The notes below the pieces were generated by a model. That model saw nothing but the letters and a program-made list of their open reading frames with translations. It was not told the origin of the DNA and did not search any database. DNA of 6,926 nucleotides from G020350405 sp964513655 (lineage in GTDB: Bacteria; Planctomycetota; Phycisphaerae; Sedimentisphaerales; Anaerobacaceae), in contig CAZENQ010000135.1 in the NCBI GenBank assembly GCA_964513655.1, positions 1 to 6,926 on the forward strand. The letters are read 5' to 3'. A program made the position numbers and the translations under genes. Positions 1 to 6,678 of the stretch are shown here, in pieces (the stretch's first letter is position 1; every line of letters begins with the position of its first letter).

Positions 1-165
1 GCTGTAATCAGCCACTATTTTAAGGATTATTCACCTTTAACGCAAATGGAAAATAAATTAGCCGAAGCAAGAGTGGTTTTGAGTTGTAAATTCCCATTTG
101 GGTTGCTGCATGCTCAGCAAAATAAGGAAGAAGGGCTGGGAGTATTTTGGCCTCCCAGCCCTTGA
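1..165 (+). CDS. Possible 3' end of an unidentified plus-strand gene (partial)
   Basis: The plus-strand frame starting at base 1 stays open for 54 codons and stops at TGA 163-165. The codons show some G preference at the first position and the residues make an ordinary mix (for example HYFKDYSPLTQMENKLAEAR), but I recognise no family. Its stop overlaps the right arm of the hairpin at 131-163, after which TTTTTT occurs at 172-177, so a gene converging on the big peptidase gene and sharing its terminator is possible. An open frame this short can also arise by chance. Confidence 0.25.
   Translation, partial: AVISHYFKDYSPLTQMENKLAEARVVLSCKFPFGLLHAQQNKEEGLGVFWPPSP
131..163 (-). terminator. Intrinsic terminator of the C25 peptidase gene, possibly bidirectional
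   Basis: A perfect 12-bp stem (131-142 pairs with 152-163; AAGGGCTGGGAG on the plus strand) closes a 9-nt loop. It starts 32 bases after the stop codon of the big gene. On the minus strand the stem is followed by CTTCCTTATTTT, only partly T-rich. On the plus strand TTTTTT follows eight bases later, so it may also end transcription arriving from the left. Confidence 0.75.
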
Positions 166-195
166 CTGGCGTTTTTTAGAATTGACAAATTAGCG

Positions 196-3100
196 TCATA
201 GACCTTCCTGGTAAATACTCTGGATTTCGTCCGCAGAAAGAGTTTTATCGTAAATCCTTACATCATCGATGGTGCCCTCAAAATAATTATTAAAGCCTTT
301 TGATATTGTCAGGCTCTCACTACTATTATGAATAGAAGAAGGCTCTGTACCGCCTATCAGGGTCGTAGATTTTTCGACACCGTCAATATAAATTCTCATT
401 TTGGTTGCTGCATCTGCATCATAAGTTATGGCAGCGTGGTTCCAATCGTTATAAGAATAAGCGTTAGTACCTGTTATCCTGTAGACCCTGTTTGCCTGCG
501 TACCGTCCGGCGTGAGATAAAACATAAATCTCCCAGCATCTGTTATGGGGATAGCATAACTTCTTTGTCCATCAGTCCTACCCTTCCAAAGAACATCCTG
601 ACCTTCGGTCACACTATCTGTTGGATAAAACCACAGGCAGATGCTTAAATCCCCTGTTATACTCAGAGAGTTACTATCGGGCATCTCTACGTAATCACCG
701 CTGCCATCAAACTCAAGTGCGTAGCTTCCTATCTTGCCGGGTACCCATTGTGGGTCGCCTACAAGCGCGCCGTGGTTGTTACCGGCCGAATCGTTCGCAT
801 CTGTACCACTGCCCTCGTCAAACTTCCAGTGGCTGATGGGGGCCGCCCACGTTGTAAAGCTCCAGAGTCCTCCTTTAACCGTATTCGGCTCGTTTACTTC
901 ATCAATCCGCCAGTAGTAGAGTGTATCGAGTTCGAGGCCGCAGGGGTCGAAGCTGTTAACATCATAATTGCCCCTGTATATGTTGGGGTCGGCGGTATTG
1001 GCATCGTTGACATCGTTGTAATCTGTGCCGAGATAGACATCGTGCGAGAGGGCACCGTAACCCGGCATCCAGGTAAGGAGTGTATTGGGGTCGACATTGG
1101 TAGCCTCATCAGGTGGTTCGGGGTAAAATGCCTCGCCGCCCGCTCCCTGCTTATAAATTTGCAGGATTTCTTCAGCAGATAAGGACTTGTTAAAAATTCG
1201 CACATCGTCTATTGTGCCGTTGAATAAGTCTTTACTTGTTCTCCTGCATCCGATATATAAGCTGCCGTCATTACTAATATTGCCAACACCGGAAATATCA
1301 TCTGCTGTACCATACGATGCGCCATCAACGTATCTTTTCATAAGCCCGTCTCTGTCGAAAGTAACTGCAATATGGTGCCATTGGCCGTCATTTATTGCAG
1401 CACCATCATAGGTTGAAGCAACAGGATTTAAATCGTCATCGATATAGCTGGATAATCTGTTGTTATAGATATACATCCCCCACCATTTGGCCTTCAAGGC
1501 CTCCGTACAAACAATATCTTCTCTATTGGGGTCACTTGTTTTAATCCATGCAAGGGCGGTAAAATCTGTTGTTGAGCCAAAGTTCAAGCTCTCATCATCA
1601 GGAACATCGACATAATCATCACCGTCAAAGCTCAACGCACCGTTGATTTTGCCGGTTACCCAGCAGGGGTCGCCTTCGAGGGTACCGTCATTATTGCCGG
1701 CCGAATCATATGCCGTATCTCCACTGCCTTCGTCTAATTTCCAGTAACTGACACAATCAGGGCCGAATTCACCCCACGTCGTAAAGCTCCAGATTTCTCC
1801 TTTGACCGTATTTGGGCCGCCTACTTCATCGATACGCCAGAAATAGAGAGTCTCAAGCTCGAGGCCGCAGGGGTCGAAGCTGTTAACATCATAATTGCCC
1901 CTGTATTCTGCTGAATTCGTATTGGCGTCATTTACATCGTCAAACCCGGTGCCTAAGAAAACATCGTGCGAGAGGGCGTCTTTGCCCGGCATCCAGGTAA
2001 GGAGCGTATTGGGGTCAACATTCGTTGCACCGTTAGAAGGATTGGGGTTATACGCACCACTGCCGAATCCTTCCAGATAAAGCTGTTGGATTTCTTCGGT
2101 AGTTAAAGTACGGTCGTAAATGCGGACATCATCAATTTTGCCATCGAACCATGCGGTTGGGTAATCTGGATAACCAGGGCCTATTCTTAAACTATCCGAG
2201 TTAGAATTAGTTGGTCCCGATGCGTCGGTATTCGCAGCCTTTTCTACTCCATTTATATAAGTTCTTACCGCATCCCCGTCGTATGTGCCGGTCACAAAAA
2301 ACCATTGATTTGGCGATATTGTCTCTGTGGTTGTAGCAGTGTAGAAACCACCCGGTCCGTAGTAAAAACCAAAATGAATGGTATAATCAGCATTGACCCA
2401 TAAAAGCAACGGCGGGTAGTCTTCTCCTTTTCTTGCAATTAGTTTGCCAGTTGAAATACTATTAGTATTAATCCAAGCTGTAATCGTAAGATTTGTTGTA
2501 CCGTCTATCTCGTCAATATCACCACAGTCAACATAATCCCCATTACCATCAAACTCAAGTGCGAAGCTTCCTATTTTGCCGGCTACCCAGCTTGGGTCGC
2601 CTTCGAGGGTACCGTCGTTATTGCCGACTGAATCGTATGCTGTATTTCCATCGCCTTCGTCAAACTTCCAGTGCGAAATCGGCTGTAACCACCAGTAATC
2701 CGCCTGGAGGAGCCAGTCGCTGGCCAAAATGCCCAGGTCGTTTGTATCGATTGTGCCGCTGAAATCCACATCGCTTTTTTCACACCAATAGGGAATACCG
2801 CAATTAGTGTTCATCCAGTATTTAGCCAGGATGGAATAGTCAATGGAATTGATAAAGTAATTCCTGTCAAAATCACACAACGGCCAGCAGGGCGGATACG
2901 TGCTGAGGTCGCTTGCAGTGAAAAGTACCGAAGGAATGCCCACTCCTTCGGAAATTCCCACGATTGAAGAGGTTGTGTTAAGGTCTAGCCAGCTAATGCA
3001 TATGGTGCCGTCAACAAAGAACATCTCGACCTGGAAGCTGTTCTTTGCATCCTTGTCGCCGAAAATCGGGACATCCCGGAAGGTTACCGCTATTCTGTCG

Positions 3101-6100
3101 TCAAGTTGTTTATATGAAATACTCTGGATATCTGTCGGCGTCAAATCGCTAAATACAGCTGATATGCGCGGAATATCGAAGTGATTTTCCAGGGCCACCT
3201 CATATTCCGCATCACCGGAACCGAAGGTGATATAGCCGTTGCTGCCGATATAGAAGCGGTCGTACCACTGCCCGTAGAATAAAACATTCACGTCATTGGC
3301 CAGAGGCACCTCAACAAAATCATCATCACCAAGCGCAACATACGTTCCACCGTTCGGGTCCGTTGGAAAATCTGTTATTTTGTCCCTGCAGGCCTCGTAA
3401 TAAGCAATCGAGCCGTCAGGACTGAGCATCAGTGAATAGGATTCCATATCACACACGTTGGAGTCGAACAACTCTGTGAAGCAGTCAGGCGGGTTAACTG
3501 TCAGGCTGAAAAAGCGGGTTTTGGTACTTGAGCTGTCTTCGTTCTCAAAGGTCAACAGCTCGCTGTAAATATTCGGGTCGAGCAGGTTGGCATCAGGTGA
3601 AATGTAAACATCCACCTCAATCACTTCACAGGGGTCCAGTATGCCTCCATTTGGTTCAACAATGAGCCAGTCTTCGGTTTCGGTCGTTGTCCAGCTTACC
3701 GTTTCGATATTGCTGATATTTGCCAAGGTATAAATTATAGAGTTCGGCTCGAACGGCCCGCCTTTTGTGCCGGCTGAGTCCAGGCCATCGGCCGGTGTTA
3801 TCTGCAGGTCATCCAGTTTCACCGTCATTGTTGCAGGTACAACCCTTGTAGGGTTGCAGGGGTCGTTCGAGGTAATAATAATCTCCGCCTCATACGTCCC
3901 TGGTGCCATCGTGAGCGCATCAAATGTTACACTTATATCATTCGTATCTCCCGGGCCGATAGTGCCGGCTTGTGGGTCAATGGTGAGCCATTCACAGGCC
4001 TCCTCAAATTGAAGCTGCTGAGCCGGGTCGCCAAACAGATTTAATTCGTAGTAGCACCAGCGGATACAGCCTCCGTTTATATCCCAGAGGTTATCTTCTT
4101 TGCTGTCCTGGTTCATCCTGCCCATTTCAAGCATATCTTCGCCCAGTGCAGCATCCCAGAAATGCCGGGCAAATCTTTGGCTGGGACCATCGGTGCTGTT
4201 GTGTTTGCCCCATCCGGAACGCGCATTCATAACCACTGCGAATGCACCGTATTCCATTGATGTGATGACTTCAGCGAAGCAGTTAGTTGTATCGAACCCG
4301 CCCGGCATACAACCTTGTGAATACGCAAAGAAATAGTCCGTATTTGTTAGCGAAGCCAAATCGGAAGTGTATAATTTCATATCATAGGTATAATTGGCGT
4401 GGCCTAAGTGGTTGAAGACATGTTCACCTTCATTCATAAGATTAATCAGCTCGCTTTTAGGCCAGGTGCCGTCTGCGTCGTAGAGGTTTGTTGAAGTGTT
4501 GAAATCGTAAAAGTCCGGCTGCGGATGGTTCTCAAAACCATAGGTAAAGTAGTCATCGTAATCCCCTCCGAGGCGGATTTGTTCCATCGAATTCTTGGCA
4601 TACTGCGATGGTCCGCCAAATCCCAGATACTCACCCACCATCACAATGCGAGAGAGGTATTCACTATATGTAGAGGCATAAGTTAGGGTTTTTTTGATAA
4701 AATTTTGCAGTTCTGCTGCATTTTCCACAGGTGCCCGTCCGACATAAATCTCAGCGCTCAAATCGACATCACCACCACCTTCGCCGTCGGTTGGTTCACC
4801 GTAATCACCATCCGCATCGTGGTCAAATGTGCACGCAGACGGGTCCACACAACCATAGTACATATCCACTGGCATTGTGGTTGTAGGTCCCCCTGAATAG
4901 GCCTGCACCTTGAATTTCCGTGCCGGCACTATACTGTTTGTCCCGCCCAGCAGAACATATTCAGTCCCCCAGCTCTGGTAAGCATCTATCAGGAAATTGC
5001 GAATTCGTGTCTGGTTGTCGCTGCCTCCGTCCGGACGAGTCCCGTTATAGTTGGCGTAAATCCATTCGGTGGTTACAATTGTTGCGCTGATACCCTGGGC
5101 TATCCTGGCATCGCGCAGAGCCTGAAAGTTCCATGGCCCTGAGGCGCCTTCTAAAGCCTCATTTGTAATGATTACGTATTGGTATGGGCCTCCGCCCGGC
5201 AGTGGCGACTCTTCAAGTATCTCAAAAGAACTGTCCTTGGCAGGATATGACGCCAGTTGGCTCGGGTTGTCCACTATTGCCGTCAGTTTTGTTTTTACCA
5301 CATCGCAGGGCCTTAATACATCTGAGCTTACTATATCCACAAGGTCAATCTCCAGGTGCAGCTTAGTTGTGTATGTAAGCTTGCCTGTTGCAGGAACGTA
5401 CTGCAGAGGCAACAGGTTCAAAGTAAAAAGCTGGTAGCCTCGCTTGGATTGACTGGATATTTCCTCGCTGTCCATACCGGGCCATGGGGCTGTCTGTTCG
5501 TAAATTGCCGGATCAGGCTCGGTCCATTCCACCGTGCCTGGGTAACTCAAAGGATAAGGCCTCTGCGCTGGGGCTAATAGATACGTATCCGGTAGTTCAT
5601 GCGTTTCCAAAAGAATCACTTGAGTATTCACCACTTTCTTACCGAAGGGAACCAATACAGTAACCGGACGGACGGGGACAATCGGAGCACCTATTCGCTC
5701 ATATAACTCCAGACCTTTTATTCGAACGATGTCATATCCTGAACTCTCCGAGAAACCAGGTTCCCCGAACTGATATTCCAGAACCATTTTTTCGTTGGTA
5801 AGCTCGACCGGGGCAACATCGTTTTTTGTTGCAGGTAGTGTCATTGACTCCGGCAAGCTGCTCACAGAACGAGTTCGAATCGAAAAATTCAGCTCTGCTA
5901 TTCCATTGTTTCCGATGGTTAGTGTCTTTTCCAAAATACAACCTTCAGACAGGTTTACATCAAAACTTCCGGGGAGGACCCAGATACCTGTCGGCAGAGT
6001 GATTGTCAGTTCCACCCCCCGTGTTTGTTCCTCGTCGTTAGTAAAGTCCATAAACGTTAGTGTATCAGTATGAACTCCCTGGATGAGGGAATTTGCCTGC

Positions 6101-6390
6101 GATGTCAGACTAACCGTTACTATGGTGGATTGACCCGACCCCAACGGCCCACCTTCAGGGTCCAAATCAACCCAGCTTTGGGTTTTATCAACAACCCAAT
6201 AAAGCGTATCCAGCCCGGTGTTGGTTAACAGATAGTTCTTCGAAGACGGCGTAAACGGTCCGCCGATTTCGCCTGATGATACAAAATCTTCTACAGGCGT
6301 TATTTCCAGAACCTCGGCGGCGGCACTTGCCGTTAAGGCTGCAATGAGAAATGTAACTACGAAACTTAAAGCCAAAATCTCCTTTTTCAT
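196..6390 (-). CDS. Secreted gingipain-like (C25) cysteine peptidase with dockerin and three LamG domains
   Basis: Predicted exported endopeptidase of 2064 residues; family C25 cleaves peptide bonds with a His/Cys dyad in a caspase-like fold. Seen in order: signal peptide 1-25, BACON-like domain 27-132, Ig-like first half 134-171, C25 propeptide-like 200-360, catalytic region 404-790 (GHA with His664, SQGCMPGGFD with Cys694, closing LFGDP), Ig-like second half 797-857, BACON-like 860-966, SNG-containing domain 970-1170, dockerin 1172-1228, then LamG/Fn3/LamG/Fn3/LamG to the end. The ATG at 6390 is chosen because the signal peptide follows at once and AAAGGGCGG lies just upstream. The gene stands alone between a promoter-like sequence and a terminator-like hairpin. 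No PEP-CTERM, LPXTG or other C-terminal sorting signal is visible; the last LamG ends at the stop. It is much longer than a bare C25 peptidase because of its binding modules. Substrate specificity cannot be read from the sequence. The family assignment is firm; role and anchoring are inferred. Confidence 0.93.
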   Translation of the reverse strand: MKKEILALSFVVTFLIAALTASAAAEVLEITPVEDFVSSGEIGGPFTPSSKNYLLTNTGLDTLYWVVDKTQSWVDLDPEGGPLGSGQSTIVTVSLTSQANSLIQGVHTDTLTFMDFTNDEEQTRGVELTITLPTGIWVLPGSFDVNLSEGCILEKTLTIGNNGIAELNFSIRTRSVSSLPESMTLPATKNDVAPVELTNEKMVLEYQFGEPGFSESSGYDIVRIKGLELYERIGAPIVPVRPVTVLVPFGKKVVNTQVILLETHELPDTYLLAPAQRPYPLSYPGTVEWTEPDPAIYEQTAPWPGMDSEEISSQSKRGYQLFTLNLLPLQYVPATGKLTYTTKLHLEIDLVDIVSSDVLRPCDVVKTKLTAIVDNPSQLASYPAKDSSFEILEESPLPGGGPYQYVIITNEALEGASGPWNFQALRDARIAQGISATIVTTEWIYANYNGTRPDGGSDNQTRIRNFLIDAYQSWGTEYVLLGGTNSIVPARKFKVQAYSGGPTTTMPVDMYYGCVDPSACTFDHDADGDYGEPTDGEGGGDVDLSAEIYVGRAPVENAAELQNFIKKTLTYASTYSEYLSRIVMVGEYLGFGGPSQYAKNSMEQIRLGGDYDDYFTYGFENHPQPDFYDFNTSTNLYDADGTWPKSELINLMNEGEHVFNHLGHANYTYDMKLYTSDLASLTNTDYFFAYSQGCMPGGFDTTNCFAEVITSMEYGAFAVVMNARSGWGKHNSTDGPSQRFARHFWDAALGEDMLEMGRMNQDSKEDNLWDINGGCIRWCYYELNLFGDPAQQLQFEEACEWLTIDPQAGTIGPGDTNDISVTFDALTMAPGTYEAEIIITSNDPCNPTRVVPATMTVKLDDLQITPADGLDSAGTKGGPFEPNSIIYTLANISNIETVSWTTTETEDWLIVEPNGGILDPCEVIEVDVYISPDANLLDPNIYSELLTFENEDSSSTKTRFFSLTVNPPDCFTELFDSNVCDMESYSLMLSPDGSIAYYEACRDKITDFPTDPNGGTYVALGDDDFVEVPLANDVNVLFYGQWYDRFYIGSNGYITFGSGDAEYEVALENHFDIPRISAVFSDLTPTDIQSISYKQLDDRIAVTFRDVPIFGDKDAKNSFQVEMFFVDGTICISWLDLNTTSSIVGISEGVGIPSVLFTASDLSTYPPCWPLCDFDRNYFINSIDYSILAKYWMNTNCGIPYWCEKSDVDFSGTIDTNDLGILASDWLLQADYWWLQPISHWKFDEGDGNTAYDSVGNNDGTLEGDPSWVAGKIGSFALEFDGNGDYVDCGDIDEIDGTTNLTITAWINTNSISTGKLIARKGEDYPPLLLWVNADYTIHFGFYYGPGGFYTATTTETISPNQWFFVTGTYDGDAVRTYINGVEKAANTDASGPTNSNSDSLRIGPGYPDYPTAWFDGKIDDVRIYDRTLTTEEIQQLYLEGFGSGAYNPNPSNGATNVDPNTLLTWMPGKDALSHDVFLGTGFDDVNDANTNSAEYRGNYDVNSFDPCGLELETLYFWRIDEVGGPNTVKGEIWSFTTWGEFGPDCVSYWKLDEGSGDTAYDSAGNNDGTLEGDPCWVTGKINGALSFDGDDYVDVPDDESLNFGSTTDFTALAWIKTSDPNREDIVCTEALKAKWWGMYIYNNRLSSYIDDDLNPVASTYDGAAINDGQWHHIAVTFDRDGLMKRYVDGASYGTADDISGVGNISNDGSLYIGCRRTSKDLFNGTIDDVRIFNKSLSAEEILQIYKQGAGGEAFYPEPPDEATNVDPNTLLTWMPGYGALSHDVYLGTDYNDVNDANTADPNIYRGNYDVNSFDPCGLELDTLYYWRIDEVNEPNTVKGGLWSFTTWAAPISHWKFDEGSGTDANDSAGNNHGALVGDPQWVPGKIGSYALEFDGSGDYVEMPDSNSLSITGDLSICLWFYPTDSVTEGQDVLWKGRTDGQRSYAIPITDAGRFMFYLTPDGTQANRVYRITGTNAYSYNDWNHAAITYDADAATKMRIYIDGVEKSTTLIGGTEPSSIHNSSESLTISKGFNNYFEGTIDDVRIYDKTLSADEIQSIYQEGL
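199..840 (-). repeat. LamG (concanavalin A-like) repeat 3, C-terminal
   Basis: Residues 1851-2064. It begins ISHWKFDEGSGTDANDSAGN, has GDPQWVPGKIGSYALEFDG and WNHAAITYDADA, and ends GTIDDVRIYDKTLSADEI six residues before the C-terminal GL. No Fn3 spacer, membrane anchor or sorting signal follows, so the array ends on a binding module. Confidence 0.87.
850..1131 (-). repeat. Fn3-like spacer repeat 2
   Basis: Residues 1754-1847, the near copy of the spacer at 1777-2055. A 48-bp stretch of DNA (932-979) is identical to 1859-1906 in the other copy, which implies a recent duplication or gene conversion. Confidence 0.75.
1150..1752 (-). repeat. LamG (concanavalin A-like) repeat 2
   Basis: Residues 1547-1747. 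It begins VSYWKLDEGSGDTAYDSAGN, has GTLEGDPCWVTGKINGALSF and GQWHHIAVTFDRDG, and ends NGTIDDVRIFNKSLSAEEI. The WHHIAVTFD segment is a LamG hallmark. It lies between the two Fn3-like spacers. Confidence 0.87.
1777..2055 (-). repeat. Fn3-like spacer repeat 1
   Basis: Residues 1446-1538. Shared with the second spacer: ATNVDPNTLLTWMPG, ALSHDV.LGT, YRGNYDVNSFDPCGLEL, LY.WRIDEV and NTVKG..WSFTTW. It is a fibronectin type III-like sandwich of the kind often placed between LamG modules in planctomycete proteins. About three quarters of its residues match spacer 2 by eye, far more than the LamG modules match each other. Confidence 0.75.
2068..2679 (-). repeat. LamG (concanavalin A-like) repeat 1
   Basis: Residues 1238-1441. 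It begins ISHWKFDEGDGNTAYDSVGN, contains GTLEGDPSWVAGKIGS and WINTNSIS, and ends DGKIDDVRIYDRTLTTEEIQ. These are marks of the Laminin_G_3 family, beta-jelly-roll modules that usually bind glycans or surface proteins. It belongs to a LamG-Fn3 repeat with a period of about 305-309 residues. Confidence 0.85.
2707..2877 (-). other. Type I dockerin domain
   Basis: Residues 1172-1228. There are two calcium-loop repeats: the first has Asp1173, Asp1175, Asn1177 and Asp1184; the second, DVDFSGTIDTND, has Asp1207, Asp1209, Ser1211 and Asp1218. Each is followed by a helix ending in a tryptophan (KYW, SDW). Cys1197 and Cys1203 between the repeats could form a disulfide. Dockerins bind cohesin modules, so the protein may be tethered to a cohesin-bearing partner; none is encoded in this window. 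Confidence 0.8.
2881..3483 (-). other. SNG-containing beta domain (nidogen-like)
   Basis: Residues 970-1170. Features seen: FPTDPNGGTY, LGDDDFVEVPL, FYIGSNGYITFGSGD, HFDIPRISAVFSDL, VTFRDVP and NSFQVEMFF. The run SNGYITFG followed by a FxxFWxDL-like segment and an FQVE strand resembles nidogen-type extracellular domains. Its function is unknown; it is probably a structural or adhesive module between the protease part and the dockerin. Confidence 0.5.
4021..5181 (-). other. Peptidase C25 (gingipain-like) catalytic domain
   Basis: Residues 404-790. It opens with YQYVIITNEAL, typical of the first strand of C25 enzymes, and then has ALRDARIAQGISATIVTTEWI, EYVLLGGTNSIVPAR, an acidic DHDADGDYGE stretch and EIYVGRAPV. 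The likely catalytic residues are His664 in FNHLGHAN (codon 4399-4401) and Cys694 in YSQGCMPGGFD (codon 4309-4311). It closes with GAFAVVMNARSGWG and YELNLFGDP. Gingipains have GHG where this protein has GHA; the dyad itself is intact, so I expect an active enzyme. Residues about 200-360 in front resemble the C25 propeptide, which normally keeps the enzyme latent. Confidence 0.85.
5995..6312 (-). other. BACON-like beta-sandwich domain, copy 1
   Basis: Residues 27-132 carry a pattern shared with residues 860-966: SSG..GGPF.P.S..Y.L.N, then W.....T..W....P.GG.L, then LTF. This is the pattern of BACON-type beta-sandwiches, which are common in secreted bacterial enzymes and are thought to act in carbohydrate or protein binding or as spacers. 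The two copies are only moderately alike, so the duplication is old. Confidence 0.65.
6316..6390 (-). other. Signal peptide (Sec type) of the C25 peptidase
   Basis: Residues 1-25: a basic start (MKK), a hydrophobic core running from about residue 6 to 19, then ASAAAEV, which offers a signal peptidase I site (AxA) after residue 23 to 25. There is no lipobox cysteine. This sends the protein across the inner membrane and also supports the chosen start codon. Confidence 0.85.
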
Positions 6391-6394
6391 TTGT

Positions 6395-6403
6395 CCGCCC
6401 TTT
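6395..6403 (-). promoter_or_regulatory. Ribosome binding site of the C25 peptidase gene
   Basis: On the minus strand AAAGGGCGG is followed by ACAA and then the ATG at 6390. It is a purine-rich but imperfect Shine-Dalgarno sequence at slightly short spacing. It supports this ATG, together with the signal peptide that begins there. Confidence 0.5.
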
Positions 6404-6414
6404 CAAAAAGTCTA

Positions 6415-6426
6415 ATCTTATAAGAT
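6415..6426. repeat. 12-bp perfect palindrome over the putative -10
   Basis: ATCTTATAAGAT reads the same on both strands, 25 bases upstream of the start codon. It could be an operator for a dimeric regulator, or only a by-product of an AT-rich -10 element. Confidence 0.5.
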
Positions 6427-6444
6427 ATCATGAAAGTTTTTTAA
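6417..6444 (-). promoter_or_regulatory. Sigma70-like promoter candidate for the C25 peptidase gene
   Basis: On the minus strand TTAAAA (6439-6444) and TATAAG (6417-6422) are separated by 16 bases, giving four and five matches to the TTGACA and TATAAT consensus. Transcription would start near 6410, leaving a leader of about 20 bases that holds the ribosome binding site. The -10 lies inside a perfect palindrome (6415-6426). Confidence 0.4.
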
Positions 6445-6495
6445 CCAGTCTTCGTTTATCTTCGGCCTTCATAGTATAAAGTCCAGTTAGGAAGG

Positions 6496-6613
6496 AGTTT
6501 GTTACACTTTTTTTTACTTTTTTTACAAATTTTTTCAAAATACGCCCGGAAACAGATAAAAAGTAACTTTTTTGGATATTTTGAAAAAAAATGCAATAAA
6601 AGTGTAACAAACT
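6496..6613. repeat. Imperfect long inverted repeat with 16-bp perfect ends
   Basis: AGTTTGTTACACTTTT at 6496-6511 is repeated in exact inverse at 6598-6613. Further in, TTTTTTCAAAATA (6530-6542) pairs exactly with 6577-6589. Between these paired blocks the left arm has 18 bases and the right arm 8; the left excess contains a repeated ACTTTTTTT unit, so slippage may explain it. The centre holds a small inverted repeat, AAAAAGT/ACTTTTT (6558-6572). No clear target-site duplication flanks it. It may be a miniature mobile element, a cruciform, or two copies of one outward-facing promoter module. Confidence 0.7.
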
Positions 6614-6632
6614 GGGTTTTCGGGATTATATT
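6604..6632 (+). promoter_or_regulatory. Outward-facing plus-strand promoter-like sequence
   Basis: GTAACA (6604-6609) and TATATT (6627-6632) are spaced by exactly 17 bases, at the right end of the inverted repeat. It would fire away from the peptidase gene into a region with no recognisable gene. The GTAAC core also resembles -35 elements of ECF sigma factors. There is no direct evidence of activity. Confidence 0.25.
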
Positions 6633-6638
6633 TGCGCA

Positions 6639-6678
6639 GCGACAAACACGTATTATAAGCGACAAATAAACATTATAA
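6639..6678. repeat. Two tandem 20-bp repeats
   Basis: The units 6639-6658 and 6659-6678 share GCGACAAA at their start and ATTATAA at their end, 16 of 20 bases identical. On the minus strand each unit shows TTATAAT followed by TTGTCGC. A spacing of about two helical turns suits tandem operator sites for one protein or RNA polymerase contact; no regulator is identified. Confidence 0.5.

Noticed and set aside
748..1182. Plus-strand open frame of 144 codons
   Set aside because: It lies wholly opposite the LamG/Fn3 coding region, has no ribosome binding site or known domain, and the minus-strand frame is clearly the coding one. The other antisense frames inside 196-6390 are rejected for the same reason.
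6428..6610. Minus-strand open frame of 60 codons across the inverted repeat
   Set aside because: It is made largely from A/T runs (many Lys and Phe), overlaps another open frame, and lies over the inverted repeat; it is not a recognisable protein.
6496..6613. Insertion sequence
   Set aside because: There is no transposase frame and no target-site duplication; only an inverted repeat can be supported.
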